Part shown: positions 10,904 to 22,661 of the stretch, in pieces
How the letters are laid out: every line of letters starts with the position of its first letter
How positions within the stretch are numbered: the stretch's first letter is position 1
NCBI GenBank assembly: GCA_009363875.1
Contig: CM018681.1
Coordinates: 41,842,010-41,906,009, forward strand
Reading direction: 5' to 3'
Origin: Mikania micrantha
Lineage: Eukaryota > Streptophyta > Magnoliopsida > Asterales > Asteraceae
Length of the DNA stretch: 64,000 nt
Notes under the pieces: model-generated
Told to the model about the DNA's origin: nothing
Database searches by the model: none
Seen by the model: the letters and a program-made list of their open reading frames with translations, nothing else
Position numbers and translations under genes: made by a program

Positions 10904-13753
10904 TAAAATTAAAATACTCGCAAATAATTACATATATAAAAATGTAAATATACAATTTAAAAACAAATAAAAAGATTTAAAATAAATATTTAACAAACTT
11001 GAATTTAGTTAATTGAAAGTCTCAACAAATTGAACGAGTTAATTACTGAACAATCGAGTTATAGGAATAACCGATTTAACTAAATAAACGTTGAGATGAT
11101 TATTATTTGACTAACTACGCTAAAATGATTTACGCGTTACATTAACAATTTTAATCGTGAAAATCTCGTTTATTAACACTCGATAGTAACTTTAACCGAA
11201 ACAAATCGATCAAAAACTCGACTTAGAAATCAACCCGTATAAAACTAATTTTCACAATCAATTATCAATTACTATGGAAATAATCCTTTTGCTTTAATAA
11301 CCTCTTCAATACGTTTCAGGTCATTAAGCTTAAACATATAACCAAAAATTTAATTCACCGTATATGCACATAACCGACCATCAATAAATGCACGAACGTT
11401 TCGAACAACGAATCCAATTCTATTGGCTGGAAAATTGATTTCAACTAAAATCCTTCCACCACCTGGTACTTGCTTCTAAACCCTCGCACAAATCTTCTCA
11501 ATTTTATTGGCCATCAGCATTGATTATTTCTTAGTTTCATACAACTGTTCCTATTTTCCTTCCAAGCTAAAACAACGGCTCATAAAGTAAGGAAACACCA
11601 TAAATCAAGGCTACTTATAGTCAACAACCGACGCACCATCAAACCAACAACACCATACCATATTCCGGTCAATTTGTTTCTGGAAGTCTTCGACCTCCAG
11701 TTTTGGGGGAAATACCACCACAAGTTAAAGTTCAGGAACAACCGACGCAAGATTCTAGGTCGCCGGCTCTGAACCGGAACCAAGACTTAAGCGAAAACTC
11801 AGCATTTATAAACTTTCAGTTTCGAATCTCCTTCTCTAACTTGTCGAGTGCTACGGTTTAAGTACGATTTTTATCTCTTGATAATATACGTTCTATAAAA
11901 ATGCTATATAATCTAAAATCCCATGATAGAGAACAGTAGCCAAAAAATGAGACTTTTGTGACACGGGAATAAACTAAACAGAATTAAACCGAGGTGGTAA
12001 ACGTTTAAGTAAAATATACGAACCATATAACACCGGTTGTCCGCGTGGTTCTGTTCAAAAAAATACATACACGGGGTTATTTAGAGGAAATAAACCTACT
12101 ATGTTAAAATTGGAAATGGTTGGAGAAGAGGCCAAACTAGCTAGTTGATTTTAAATATTAAATACATAAACGTATTAACACTTGTTGTGTAGATTAGATA
12201 GGTTGGGTTGAGAAAGGGAGGTTGCTTGTTCGAGCTCTACCCATACATCTGGTTACTTATTTTTAATTATTTATTTATTTTTCTTTCTTCAACTGTTTAG
12301 ATTACATGTTAATTTTATAGTTAACATTAGAATTACTAAACTAGATTAACAACAGTTGTGAAACTAGCTTGGTTGGTTAAGTTTTTGGGATTTTATTCAG
12401 AGGGTTAGGAGTTCAAATCTATTTCAAAAATATGTTTTATATAATTATTTTGTTTTAAACTATCCCTATTGAAAACATTTAAAATCTTCCATTTAATGAA
12501 GATTCATGAAGTTTAATAAACAATCTTGCAAAAAAAAACGATTCGACCGTTTTAACGTTAAGGAGTTCAAATCAGATAAATCTAATCTATGACATTAACA
12601 ATCATAAAAAGTTTAAACTAACGTGAAATCAAACAAAAACACAGATTATGAAATCGTCAGAGAATTGGAATTCTTCTTATTATCTGACTGGTTTCCGATT
12701 ATTTGCTTAGTCTAAGGTACGGATTCTATTTAAATAAATCATAGTATTTCTTTTTCTGTAATCGTTTGAAACATGTTTCTTTATTGTATTCTGATTGGTT
12801 ATTGCCATGATATGATATCGTGTTTCCCTGTTTCGTTTATCGTGCAATAGATCTAGATTATATTGTATTCATTATTGTGTGATCCAAATCTGGCTGAACT
12901 TGGTAGTTTAACTACCCTACTGAACCTACTGAACCTACTGAACTTCTGATCTGTTACCCGAGCATGCCCCAACCTGTAAGGATGACTACAGGCCCTTCAT
13001 GGCGGCAACCATGATGTGGAACCACCCGTGGCGGTTAGTTGAGTTCACAGCGTCTGTATTTAGTACTCTGATAGTACATTTGTGCACCTACTGAATTCTG
13101 GAGAGGCGTATGGACTGGTCCTAGGATAATTTTTAACTGTACTTTCTGATTTCTGGGGGATAGTGACGTGTACGCCAACACTAACTATCTCATGTGTATG
13201 GTAAGCGGGAGTAGCTACCCGTGATCCTTACACTATTATATGTACAGTCAGCTTGTGGTACATTCTGGGATTTTCCACTATTTCTGACTTACATTATAAC
13301 CTATATTGTTGTTTCTAAAGGTTATATTCGACTCAAGGCAGACCACTGTTTACTGTTTCTGCTTCTGTTTCTGTTACTGTTACTGTTTCTGGTTCTGGTA
13401 TCTGTTTATGATTGTTATTCTTATTACCTTCTCCACCTTTTGAGCTTCTTTTAATTACTGTTGTTTATCCGTTACTGAGCATTCTTTAGCTCAGCCGTAT
13501 TTGTTTTTGGTGGTGTTTATATGTCTTGGATAGGTAATCCAGAAAAACAGGCTGGGAATTGAGGGAAGAGATACAAGTGATTATCAAGGACTAATTATAA
13601 AATAATGTAATAAACATTATCATAAGACTTTTATTTTTGTCTTGGTTGACTTATGTAAGATTTAAATCATATTTTAATTTATTTTGGATTGTTGCATTAA
13701 TTCTGATCTCCGTATAAGTGACACGTCAGCCCTAATCAGGTTGGGGTGTTACA
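10904..13753 (+). repeat. Element F LTR (Ty3/gypsy type)
   Basis: About 2.85 kb from the polypurine tract to an end reading GGTTGGGGTGTTACA, like the ends of the other gypsy LTRs here (GGGGTG..ACA). The start is uncertain because no clean TG follows the tract. It contains a triple CCTACTGAA repeat near 12911-12945, two tRNA-like stretches, and a CT-rich run near 13360-13400 that opens a spurious Leu-rich frame. It ends exactly inside B's RT, so it inserted into B; the five B bases next to it are ATATC. No gene is supported. Confidence 0.65.
12185..12430 (+). repeat. Two tRNA-like (B-box-like) stretches in F LTR
   Basis: GGTTGGGTTGAGAAAGGGAG...TTCGAGCTCTACC (12199-12242) and TTGGTTAAGTTTTTGGG...GGAGTTCAAATCTATTTC (12369-12426) each resemble the D-arm plus T-arm words of a tRNA-derived sequence. 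Neither folds into a complete cloverleaf that I can draw. They are probably SINE-like or LTR-captured fragments rather than tRNA genes. Confidence 0.35.
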
Positions 13754-14962
13754 ATATCACTAAAATAGATTTGGACTAGTAAAAGTTCCTTGTCTAGCCT
13801 TTTGATGAACAAGGCCTTATCAATGGTTCCCCTAGAAAGTTTATTTGAAAGAAGAAATTGAGAGAGAGCATCATACCATGTTCTTGGTGCTTGTTTTAGA
13901 CCCCAAAGAGCTTTGTCTAGTTCGTACACCCAGTCATGATAATGAGCATCATCAAACCCACGTGGTTGACAAACATAGACTTCCTCCTTTATAGTTCCGT
14001 ACAGGAATGCACTTTATATATCCATCTAATATACCTTGATGTTGTGGGATATAGCAAATGCATGGAAGAGTCTTATGGCTTCAAGTCTGGCCCTAGAGAC
14101 CAAGGTTTCATCATAGTCAATGCCTTCCTTTTGGAAGTACCCTTGCACTACCAATCTGGCTTTATTTTAATCACAATGCCCCTGTCATCAGTTTTATTCC
14201 TAAATATCCATCTAGTTCCTATAGGGTATTTTCCTTTCGGCAAGGGGCAGAGAGTCCAGACATTTTTCCTTTTGAAGTGTAATAGTTCATCTGCATAGCT
14301 TCCACCCAATTATTATCTTTGAGAGCCTCTTGATACTTAGATGGGTCAATTTGGGACATGAAAGCAGCATGAAGACAAATGTTTGAGATATGGCTCCTAG
14401 TTTGAACATCTTTACATAAATCACCCAAAATCTGCTCTAAGGGGTGATTTCTATTAAAGGGAATGATGTCCAAACAATTATTAGCAGAAGCAGCATCAGA
14501 AGAAGATGGATTTTCAGCAGGGCCAGGAGAGCTTTCAGATGAAGTAGCATGAGCTTGTTCAGAGCTATCTACTGGTGCATTATCAATTATTTGAGATGTA
14601 GAAGTATATACATGTTCGTTATGGTCTTAAAGATTTATTGGATAAGAATGAATGGAAAAAAAGGAGTGAGACACTGAACACTCCTCAAGAGATGATAAAT
14701 CTTCACAAGTTTGACAAGACTCTGAATAAGGAGACATGCAAGAGGCAGGAGGAGTGTATGTGAAGCTTTCATGATCAAACAAATCATCAGGAGTCGAAGG
14801 AAAAGAGGAGGTTGATGCAGATTCATTGAATTTGACATCAATGGATTCCTCAACAAATCTAGTCCTTATAATGAAAGCTCTATAAGCTTTGGAAGTTTGA
14901 GAGTTTCCCACAAATTAAACAGAATATTGCAGCAAACTTGGACAAGGAGTCCTTTGTGTTCA
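13754..14962 (-). pseudogene. pol: Element B pol: end of integrase, linker and RT
   Basis: From the right, the reading is LNTKDSL at the G1 junction, then SKAYRAFIIRTRFVEES (post-integrase), a Ser/Pro-rich linker and HPLEQILGDLCKDVQTRS. RT follows, ending WGLKQAPRTWYD and QIYFSDI at the F junction. The catalytic Y-V-D-D position therefore reads Y-F-S-D, and the frame is cut there. Stops and frameshifts are scattered; the longest open stretches are 14627-14911, 14219-14473 and 13754-13929. Confidence 0.85.
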
Positions 14963-16359
14963 TGTCACACCCCGAACCGGAGGGTCGAATTGTGTGTCCC
15001 GCCGGGCGGAAGGTTCTCGGGGCGCGATATCGGGAGATGATAATCATGATGATTAGATTGTTAACATAGCATCAACATTGAGAATAACTAAAGCACTAAT
15101 AGCATTAAACTAGGATTAAAAAGTAAAATTACAACTGTCAATGTTTGATAATTTAACTGAGTAAACATATCAAAAGAATCAAATGTTTCCTATCTTGTAA
15201 CTGTACAAGATATCAAAAGTGATTCACAACAATCACAAAATATGTGCTTTCCAAAAACTACTAGGTCCTCTAACTGGGCATCCTAGCATGCATCCCTGAG
15301 CCTGAGCTTAATACTGTACGTCACCTGACAAAGCACGTAAGAAAACAAAGTCAACACAATGGTTGGTGAGTTCATGTAGTTTAGTATTTGAAAAATTGCT
15401 TTTGCAAACCCCTTTTTGGTAACAACCTTAACCTCATTAACATCACCTGTAATATCCAATTCGGTATGCTTATATATAGGGCATACGAAAGGGTCGAGCC
15501 TACAACCCGCCCAGACGCCATCACACCACATACTAAATCACATATGACATTGTTGTTAATGAAATTTAAGCATTTTACCTACCTTCCAATCCCATTTGCA
15601 TCATAGCTTTAGCATTCTGTTTAAAACTTTACATCATACACATAATACCATTTGCAAGTCTAGTTTGAGAGTTACCTCTATGGACAACTAAACACCCTAA
15701 GGAATCCAGTATCAATCCATATCGGAACTAGATGTGATCAGCAACATAGGTGTTTTTGATAAAGAATTCCTAAGATGACACAAAGTCAACTACAGGAAAC
15801 TAGAATCATCCTAGTTGCACATCACAATACATGGGTGGACGATGATGAATCACTATTTGGCAAGCACTGAGAGGCCAATAGTCTGCTCCTCAAAGTCCTG
15901 ACTATGAAGAGCACCCTATAGCAAGCACTGAGAGGCCAGTCAGTCCGTTCTACAATAGCCGATAGCTTTAGCATACAAGTTTATAGCATTCACATAGCCT
16001 GGTATTCACGTATCTTGTGCCCAGATACTAGCTTTGCGTTAGCATAGTTTAGCATTCACATATCTTGTAGACATATACTAGCTTTGCATTAGCATAGTTT
16101 AGCATTTACGTATCTATTGCACAAGTACTAGCCTGTTGTCTTAGCATTTAAAGCCTTTCAAGCATACAAGAGTTTATAGCATTTCAAGCACTTAGAGCGT
16201 TCGAGTATATCAAGCATACCAAGCATATAAGTCTTTCTAAGTTTGAGCATTCAAGCTTTCAAAGTTAGTTTATAAAATTATTTCAACATTTTAGCCTTTG
16301 CATTCTTTGCCCATAATAAGCCTTCAAGGTTTTAAGCAAACTAGTATAAATGTATGTAC

Positions 16360-16480
16360 CATTAGCATGTAGTCTTAGTATGTAGAATTTGCATGAGATC
16401 TTAGCATGTAGCATTAGCATGTAGTCTTAGCACGTAGAATTAGCATGTAGTCTTAGCATGTAGCATTAGCATTTAGGTTA
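16360..16480. repeat. TAGCATGTAGTCT short tandem array in G1 3' LTR
   Basis: About eight degenerate 13-bp units alternating TAGCATGTAGTCT and TAGCATGTAGCAT. The counterpart in the 5' LTR is at about 41360-41475, so it predates the insertion of G1. Confidence 0.8.
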
Positions 16481-17549
16481 AGTGTATGAAGCGTTAGAAT
16501 TTAGTATTAAGCGTTAGCTTTTAGATTTTAGAATAAGTGTGTAAAGCATTAGTACTAGTATTATGAATAAGAATAAAAACATGTAAGAACATTTAAACAT
16601 TTGTTTAAAAATGTATAAACATGCTTCTCAGTCCCGAAGTAAAACAAAATAGTTTGAAAAGGGACAATGAACTCACCAGTGTTGCCAAGTATGAATTACC
16701 ACAGATAATGCGCGCTCGTTAGTTGTAGCTTATGTATCTTCAACACCTGAGTTGTTTTAAGAGACTGGAATACTATAAGTCTTTATAATGGATGCAGACT
16801 AGGGTTTTGGGCTTTGGTGTGCAACTAAGTGTCCTATGTTACTAATGTGTTACTAGAATTCCTTCTAACTAGTTTAATACATTACCCGTTTATAACCATT
16901 TTCCCACGAATAGTTGTTATATAAACCTTAGTTATGTAAAGCTTATGCTAGTTGTATTCCAAATCTTTAATTAAGACATTTTAACCAATTCAATTTAGGT
17001 TAAATATTTAGTTAGAAAATCAATTTCTTTCATTTTGAAACATTTTATGTATAGAATTTATAAATCATTTTATTTAAATAAAACATAATTTAATTTAGCT
17101 TGTTAGACTTAGGTTAATTTCATTAATTTAACATTTGGTTCGTTATTAGCTTTTGAATTCCCCATGATTCTTGAATTACCCTTGAGTATAACTTAGTTTA
17201 GAACCCAAAGGAACTCTCCAACTTAGTTATATATTTTCATAAAAGAGTTCTAAGGGTTAGGTGTTACAACCAATATCGATTAGAAGATCTTGGCATCAAA
17301 CCCTAATTATGCTCATAATTTCATGTGTGCATTTTATTTTAGATTTAAGAGCTTTAATGTTTGAACTTTGGCATAAGTGTTAGCAATTGATTACCCCCTT
17401 TTTGATAAAGCTCATGTTTAAGCATTAGATAGTGTAAGTTGGTTTCATGTCATGGAACCCTAATATGTTCCTCATGTACTTATACACCATGCATGCAACA
17501 TTCTTAAGCATCCCATGCGCACGGTCATGTACACATGGCAACGTAGTGG

Positions 17550-17745
17550 CTCAGCCGAATAGGAGGATGGAGCCTTGACTGAAGCAGCTCGGCCGAATAG
17601 GGGTGAAGGACAGTGGCTTGGCCGAATGGGCTTTGCCCAACCGAATGTGCTCCTGGCCGATTGAAGACTTCCGAATGAAGGTTTGGCCGAAGGAGCGACC
17701 TGGCCGAATGTTGTTAGCTTGGTCAAATGGGGAGCTGCCGAATGA
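17550..17745. repeat. GGCCGAAT motif cluster in G1 3' LTR
   Basis: GCCGAATG-type octamers recur about every 20-30 bp. The cluster continues at 21450-21560 beyond solo LTR S and matches 42545-42870 in the 5' LTR. It occupies the position held by GGTTCG/CGAACC clusters in the S, E and G2 LTRs, so it looks like a variant of the same array. Confidence 0.7.
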
Positions 17746-19859
17746 GAAAGTGTCACACCCCTGCGCCGCGTGCGGAATCCACGGCGCGGTGACGTATGAT
17801 CAGTTGAATCATGCACAAGTGTTGAATAAGAACAACCACAATGGATTACTATGTTTCATAATGTTAAGACAATTGTTCAGTTACAGACAAATATCTACCA
17901 AAATAAAGACAACTACAGACCCAAAATATAGTTTACAAAATAAGACTCCAAACAAGACAATTAAACATTTAGGATTTAGTGAGTTTCTATTCCATCCTAG
18001 CATGTTTCTTCATCTTGTTCTATCTTAGAATGGTATCCTTAGTTGTCCCTGAGATTGTCTTAAACCTGATTACCTGAAACACGTGAAAAGTAACTGTCAA
18101 CTACAGACGTAGTTGGTGAGAACAATAGGTTTAAGCATTTGTAAACATGAGTATATGATATAAGACATAGGTAAGTTAAAGCATCATAAGATTCACACGG
18201 ATGAGCTGCAACCCAAACTAACATCAAGTAAGAAAATGAGTGTAAACAGTCCAATCACTGTTTGCACATGAGTCAACATATAATATCAAGTCCCAAACCA
18301 CGTTTGGAGTTAGATAATATGTCAACAGTTTTGAATAAACCATATGTAACCGAAATCTGCAGTTAGTTTATAAAACAGATTTAAAAACTAACTGCAGCAA
18401 TCGGCCTGCCCCAATGTATGTGTCCGCTTTCCCTTGTTGTGATCACCCAGTACTAACGCTAATGAATATGATACTTGATGGGTTTATAAGTTTGTTTACA
18501 ACAATGGACACCATGTTTTCTGAATCTTACTTTAACCGGATGTGTTAATGTCTTATTGAAAACCTGGATTTAACTCCACGAGTTGAATCCTTTGTTTATG
18601 TAACATGAAATGAATCTCTTGATTTGAATACCATGATGTGAACAACTTGACTTGAATACCATGTTTTGAACCAATGAATTTGAATACCATGTTTTGAACC
18701 AATGAATTTGAATACCATGATGTGATGACCTTGTGTAATAACAAGGTTTATAACAAAAGGGTTTGTAAAATCCTCTAAAAGAACATTTGAGTAAAACTGT
18801 TATAAAACATTTCAAGAAAACATTATAAAATCCTTTGTAGTAATAAGGGTTTAATAGTAAATAATTCCTTTTAAACGGTTGACAATTTCCTTAAACATTT
18901 GATGAATCCCTTGGATTCGTAAGATGAACCTGAAATGTTTATGACTTACACATAACTTGTATAATGAGACAAGATTGAAATAGCGGTTTTAATCACGTGT
19001 TCCACCCCAAAACAGTTGTAAAACAGTAAAAGAGGGGCTAGAGTTCTCACCTGTCTGCAGTAGACTCTGAACTTAAACAGATAGCAAATAGCAAACAAGA
19101 CTTCTAACTGTCTCCTATAACATTGTAATCATACATAAGATATAGGATTTATAATTGTATAGACTTTGATTCATTGATTGACTTGCGTTCTCATGTTTAA
19201 GATTGTTGTGAAATCTTGAATGTTATGTTTTGAATCCTTAGATTGATCATGGGTCCAAGAAACTTATGAAATGTTCTTTGATGCATAATTCTTATGCATA
19301 AATGATATTTGTTTAAGAATTTTGATAGCCATAGATTACCATTTGTTGTGAAAAGATGTTCAATGTTTTCAAGTCTTGTGATTGTGATTTGATCTCACCA
19401 TTTAAGTTATAAACTTAAACCCAATGAGATCGAATTACAATTTACTTTGAGTAATGGCCTATGATAGGCCTTAAGCCCAATAATTCATGGTAGCTAAATC
19501 AAAGTTCCATGGCCTTTTTAGGTTCACAATTTGGCCAATTAATTGTGATGTTAGCCCAATCAACATGTAATTAACCCTTGTAACAATTCCAAGCTCATGT
19601 CAACCCACTAAAATCTTAGTGGACCAATGGAATTTGAGGGGGCCTAAGGATTCAAGTTGACCAACAAGTGTGAACTAAATCTATGTAACGATCCAAGGCG
19701 TTATCGGACTAATTGAGAGTCTAATGGGCCAACATAACTCCCTTGGGCTTACCTCACACTTATGGGCCTATTACTAACGCGTTTGGACCAAGTAAATTGG
19801 AGTTGGGCCGAAGAGAAGGGAGGCTGCCATTTTGGGCAGCGAACCCTCTTGGGTTTAGC

Positions 19860-20350
19860 CTAAGGTTCGCCCCTAACCAAGGGTTCGGTGATGATAAGAT
19901 GTGCAAGGGTTCGGCCAAAGTATCCCACGTGGTTCGGTTAAAATGAAGCCATGCAGGTTCGTAGATCATCAGGGTTCGGCCAATGAACCGATGAGGGTTC
20001 GGTGATAGCAGGGTGGTTCGCTGCTAGTGCTGACTGGACAAGGGTTCGCTGGGGTTCGGCTTGGGCAGGTGGGTTCGTGACCAGAAGCATCAAAAGGGTT
20101 CGGTTGGTCATGCCACGAACCATGCAGGGTTCGTGGTTCATTCGCAGCTTATGCATGGCGACAAGGGTTCGTTTCCTATGATCCAGCATGAAGGGTTCGT
20201 TGGAGATGCCCATGCCCACGAAGGTTCGACCGAAAGGCATGTGATGGTTCGTGAGGGTGAGCTGGTTCGGCAAAAGGGCTCGTGACCCCTTAGGGTTCGC
20301 TGATAACCCCACGAACCATGCAGGCTCGTGTACTCCTCTGAAGGGTTCGG
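19860..20350. repeat. GGTTCG hexamer array in solo LTR S
   Basis: GGTTCG recurs roughly every 15-35 bp, more than 20 times, with non-repetitive sequence between copies. It produces long spurious ORFs on both strands. Similar arrays lie in E (59705-60170) and, as CGAACC, in both G2 LTRs. Confidence 0.85.
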
Positions 20351-20781
20351 CTTCTAATCCTCGACGAACCTGTAACCTGGATCGTCTTCATCATCAAGCT
20401 ACTTGATTCTAGACCACGATCTAAGCCTGTACAACTTCGAGGGAGGTTGCTAGGTGTGCGAAACTAAGAATGGTGATGAAACATCCGGCCGATTATCGGT
20501 TTTTAAACAAAACTCACAACAACTTATGAAAACCCTATTTCCCGAATCTTTCCAAGGCTCATACCTCGTTTTTGGCTGGATGGATCTGAGATATTCTTGT
20601 ACTTTCGTGTAGAGTTTGTCGAGAGCTTCGCGTGGACACCAAGAATGTCGAAATCCGTCGAGAAATAAGCGAGTTACGAACGTTTAAAGATCGGTTTTTA
20701 GAGAGAGAGAGGGTTTGCGAAATTTCTAGAGAGAGAGAGGGTTTGGCTGATAATAAATGAAGGAAGTGGCCTTCTTTAGGG

Positions 20782-20789
20782 CTTTTATA
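20782..20789 (-). promoter_or_regulatory. TATA box in solo LTR S
   Basis: The minus strand reads ACTATAAAAGCCC, upstream of a (TC)n leader at 20700-20750. Counterparts: E has TATTTAAAG (60601-60610) and H has TATAAATGG (63902-63910). Confidence 0.55.
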
Positions 20790-21443
20790 GTCCGGGTAGT
20801 GTTCGGGTCCGTTTCGGTCGCTCGGTTCGCGTTTCCGGAACGTAACGCGTATTTTACGCGGTTTTAAAATAAAAGAGTTGTTAAACTCATTTAAATGATG
20901 AGTTTCAAAATTGTAAAAATATAAAATAATTAATATAATTATTTTTACTCTTCGTGTGTTGTCGGATCGTTAAACATTCACAATTTACGTGTATACCCGC
21001 AATCGCGTACGTTTTCCGATCATATTAAAATATTTAAAGTCGTTTAATCGTAATTATAAGTTCAACATTCGTATTATTATGGATCGTCACCCATAACTAT
21101 ACTCAGTCTCGCTTACAGATTACGATCTTGGTTGAATTTATTAAATGTTATACTATTCGTCTCAACACTACGCACTAACACTAACCTGTTACACCGAACG
21201 CAGTATATGTATAGGGCTCACTCTCGCTGCCCACCACTGTTTCGATATAACAAGTTACTGTTCTTGCTTAGTGAAATCGACTGTAAATAGATAATACATA
21301 CTTGTTCTCTGATTACTAAGATCCTGTAACACACAAGCACACATTATGAACATACGAATCACATTGATGAACTGAACCATGAATAGACACTGTTCTAACA
21401 CTGTTTACAACTACATGACTATATGCACAAATGTTACAGAAAG

Positions 21444-22627
21444 CCCCGATCGAATGAAGGTCTTGGCTGAAGGAGAAGGCCCTGGGCCATTCGGCCAAAA
21501 GAGGTTGGTTTGCTTCGGCTAGGGCCATTCGGCCTAGCTGATGTGAGTCATTCGGCCACCACGGCCTTGGGGGTGCAGCCTCCGTCAAATCACGATTTAA
21601 GCACAGCCCATGATAACTCAGTTGTTCCCACATCATTCTAGCATGATTTAGTGTAGTTTCCTAAGGGCCAAAGTCAAGAGAACCGGCTTCCATGGGGTCC
21701 GAACCTAAGGGGTATGAAATCCCTAAAATCGCAACAAAAGATTCATTTTTACCTCAAATCAGATGGTTCAAAGTTTGGATCGACTGTACTTTCGAGGTCT
21801 ACGTGATGTGGTGGTCGTTTAGACACCAAAATCAACGAATTTGGTGAAGTTTTAAGAGAGTTAGGGTTTGAATTTCTAGAGAGAGTGTGTAGAGAGAGAA
21901 AGTGACGCTTTTAGTGAGGGAGAGGAGGTAGATGAGTGGTAGGTTATGGCATTCAATGCCATTTAATGTCTTGAATCATTCCAGTGCGTTCAGGTCCGTT
22001 CGGTTTCTCTCGATTTCCCGTAAAAGCATCAGTTTCATTTCGTTTTCGTGACGAATGTCTTGCTTTTAAAATAGGATTTATAAAATAAAATTAGGTTGTG
22101 ATTCCTAATAAATTAACTAAATATCTTTCGTTTATTTTAAATTTCTGAAAACATTTAACTTACGGTTTAAATCGAATCATATAGTCGTCGCGCCTATTCG
22201 TTGAATTGTCACTCGTACGAATACGATGATAACTACTCTTTTCAATATGGTTTTCTAATTATTGGACATCATTCAGAACGTTAAACTTTCAGATGTATTC
22301 GTACAGATCGTCACCTATACGAATAATCCGTCCATTTAGCATTCATGTAACGACTTCCGTTATTGTTTTGTTCTGTTCAACCTCGCATACGTTTATACAA
22401 AATAGCATCTTATCAAGCATTTATGTGTCAGTTCAACATTGTCTAATATGTTTCCGACTGTTAAACCGTGAGGTTTAATCAGGTTACTGAAGCAACTGCA
22501 TCATAGTTTAGTGTCAAGCATTACATGATAAAAGAATACAGATAGTTCACATAGTTTGTACCAAAGGTACTGTGCAAGTTACAGTGCAGATCACTGTTCC
22601 GGTAACGTTTCCGGCACTGATGTTACA
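21444..22627 (-). repeat. G1 3' LTR, inner part
   Basis: Resumes the LTR after S and ends GGCACTGATGTTACA at 22627, next to the polypurine tract. It matches 42751-43872. It includes the GAGAGAG-rich leader (21870-21930; TC-rich on the sense strand) and the start TGTAACATCAGTGCC shared with G2. Confidence 0.9.
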
Positions 22628-22637
22628 GTCTCCCCTT
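22628..22637 (-). other. G1 polypurine tract
   Basis: The minus strand reads AAGGGGAGAC directly before TGTAACATCAG, identical to the tract of G2 at 32974-32983. It is preceded by the conserved TTTCGGGACGAAATTTC. Confidence 0.85.
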
Positions 22638-22661
22638 GTTAGAGAAATTTCGTCCCGAAAT

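Larger units (their letters stand above)
14963..17750 (-). repeat. G1 3' LTR, outer part
   Basis: Matches 39983-42755 along its length with many small differences. It holds a TATA/G-rich module (15465-15530), two GCAAGCACTGAGAGGCC direct repeats (about 15858-15935), three ~50-bp repeats of AGCATTCACGTATCTTG...ACTAGC (about 15985-16140), a TAGCATGTAGTCT array and a GGCCGAAT-rich stretch (17550-17745). Interrupted at 17750 by solo LTR S. Confidence 0.88.
17751..21438 (-). mobile_element. Solo LTR S (gypsy type) inside G1 3' LTR, TSD GAAAG
   Basis: TGTCACACC...TGTTACA, 3688 bp, flanked by GAAAG at 17746-17750 and 21439-21443; the empty site is seen in the other G1 LTR near 42746 (GACAG). There is no gag-pol inside. 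It belongs to the same broad LTR family (GTGTGACA end, TC-rich leader, GGTTCG cluster) but is clearly diverged from G1. The minus strand has TATAAAAG at 20782-20789 followed by a TCTCTCTCTAGA-rich leader. Apparent ORFs inside are repeat read-through. Confidence 0.9.

Noticed and set aside
12369..12426. Possible tRNA gene
   Set aside because: Only fragments of D- and T-arm words; no acceptor stem or cloverleaf could be drawn.
13221..13454. Leu-rich membrane-like plus-strand ORF
   Set aside because: CT-rich tract within the F LTR; low complexity and no partner gene.
19743..20312. Overlapping ORFs on both strands in solo LTR S
   Set aside because: They coincide with the GGTTCG array, which lacks stops by composition; no homology or conserved start.
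19860..20350. Possible CRISPR-like array (GGTTCG with spacers)
   Set aside because: Six-base word, irregular spacing, plant LTR context, no repeat of CRISPR length and no cas genes.
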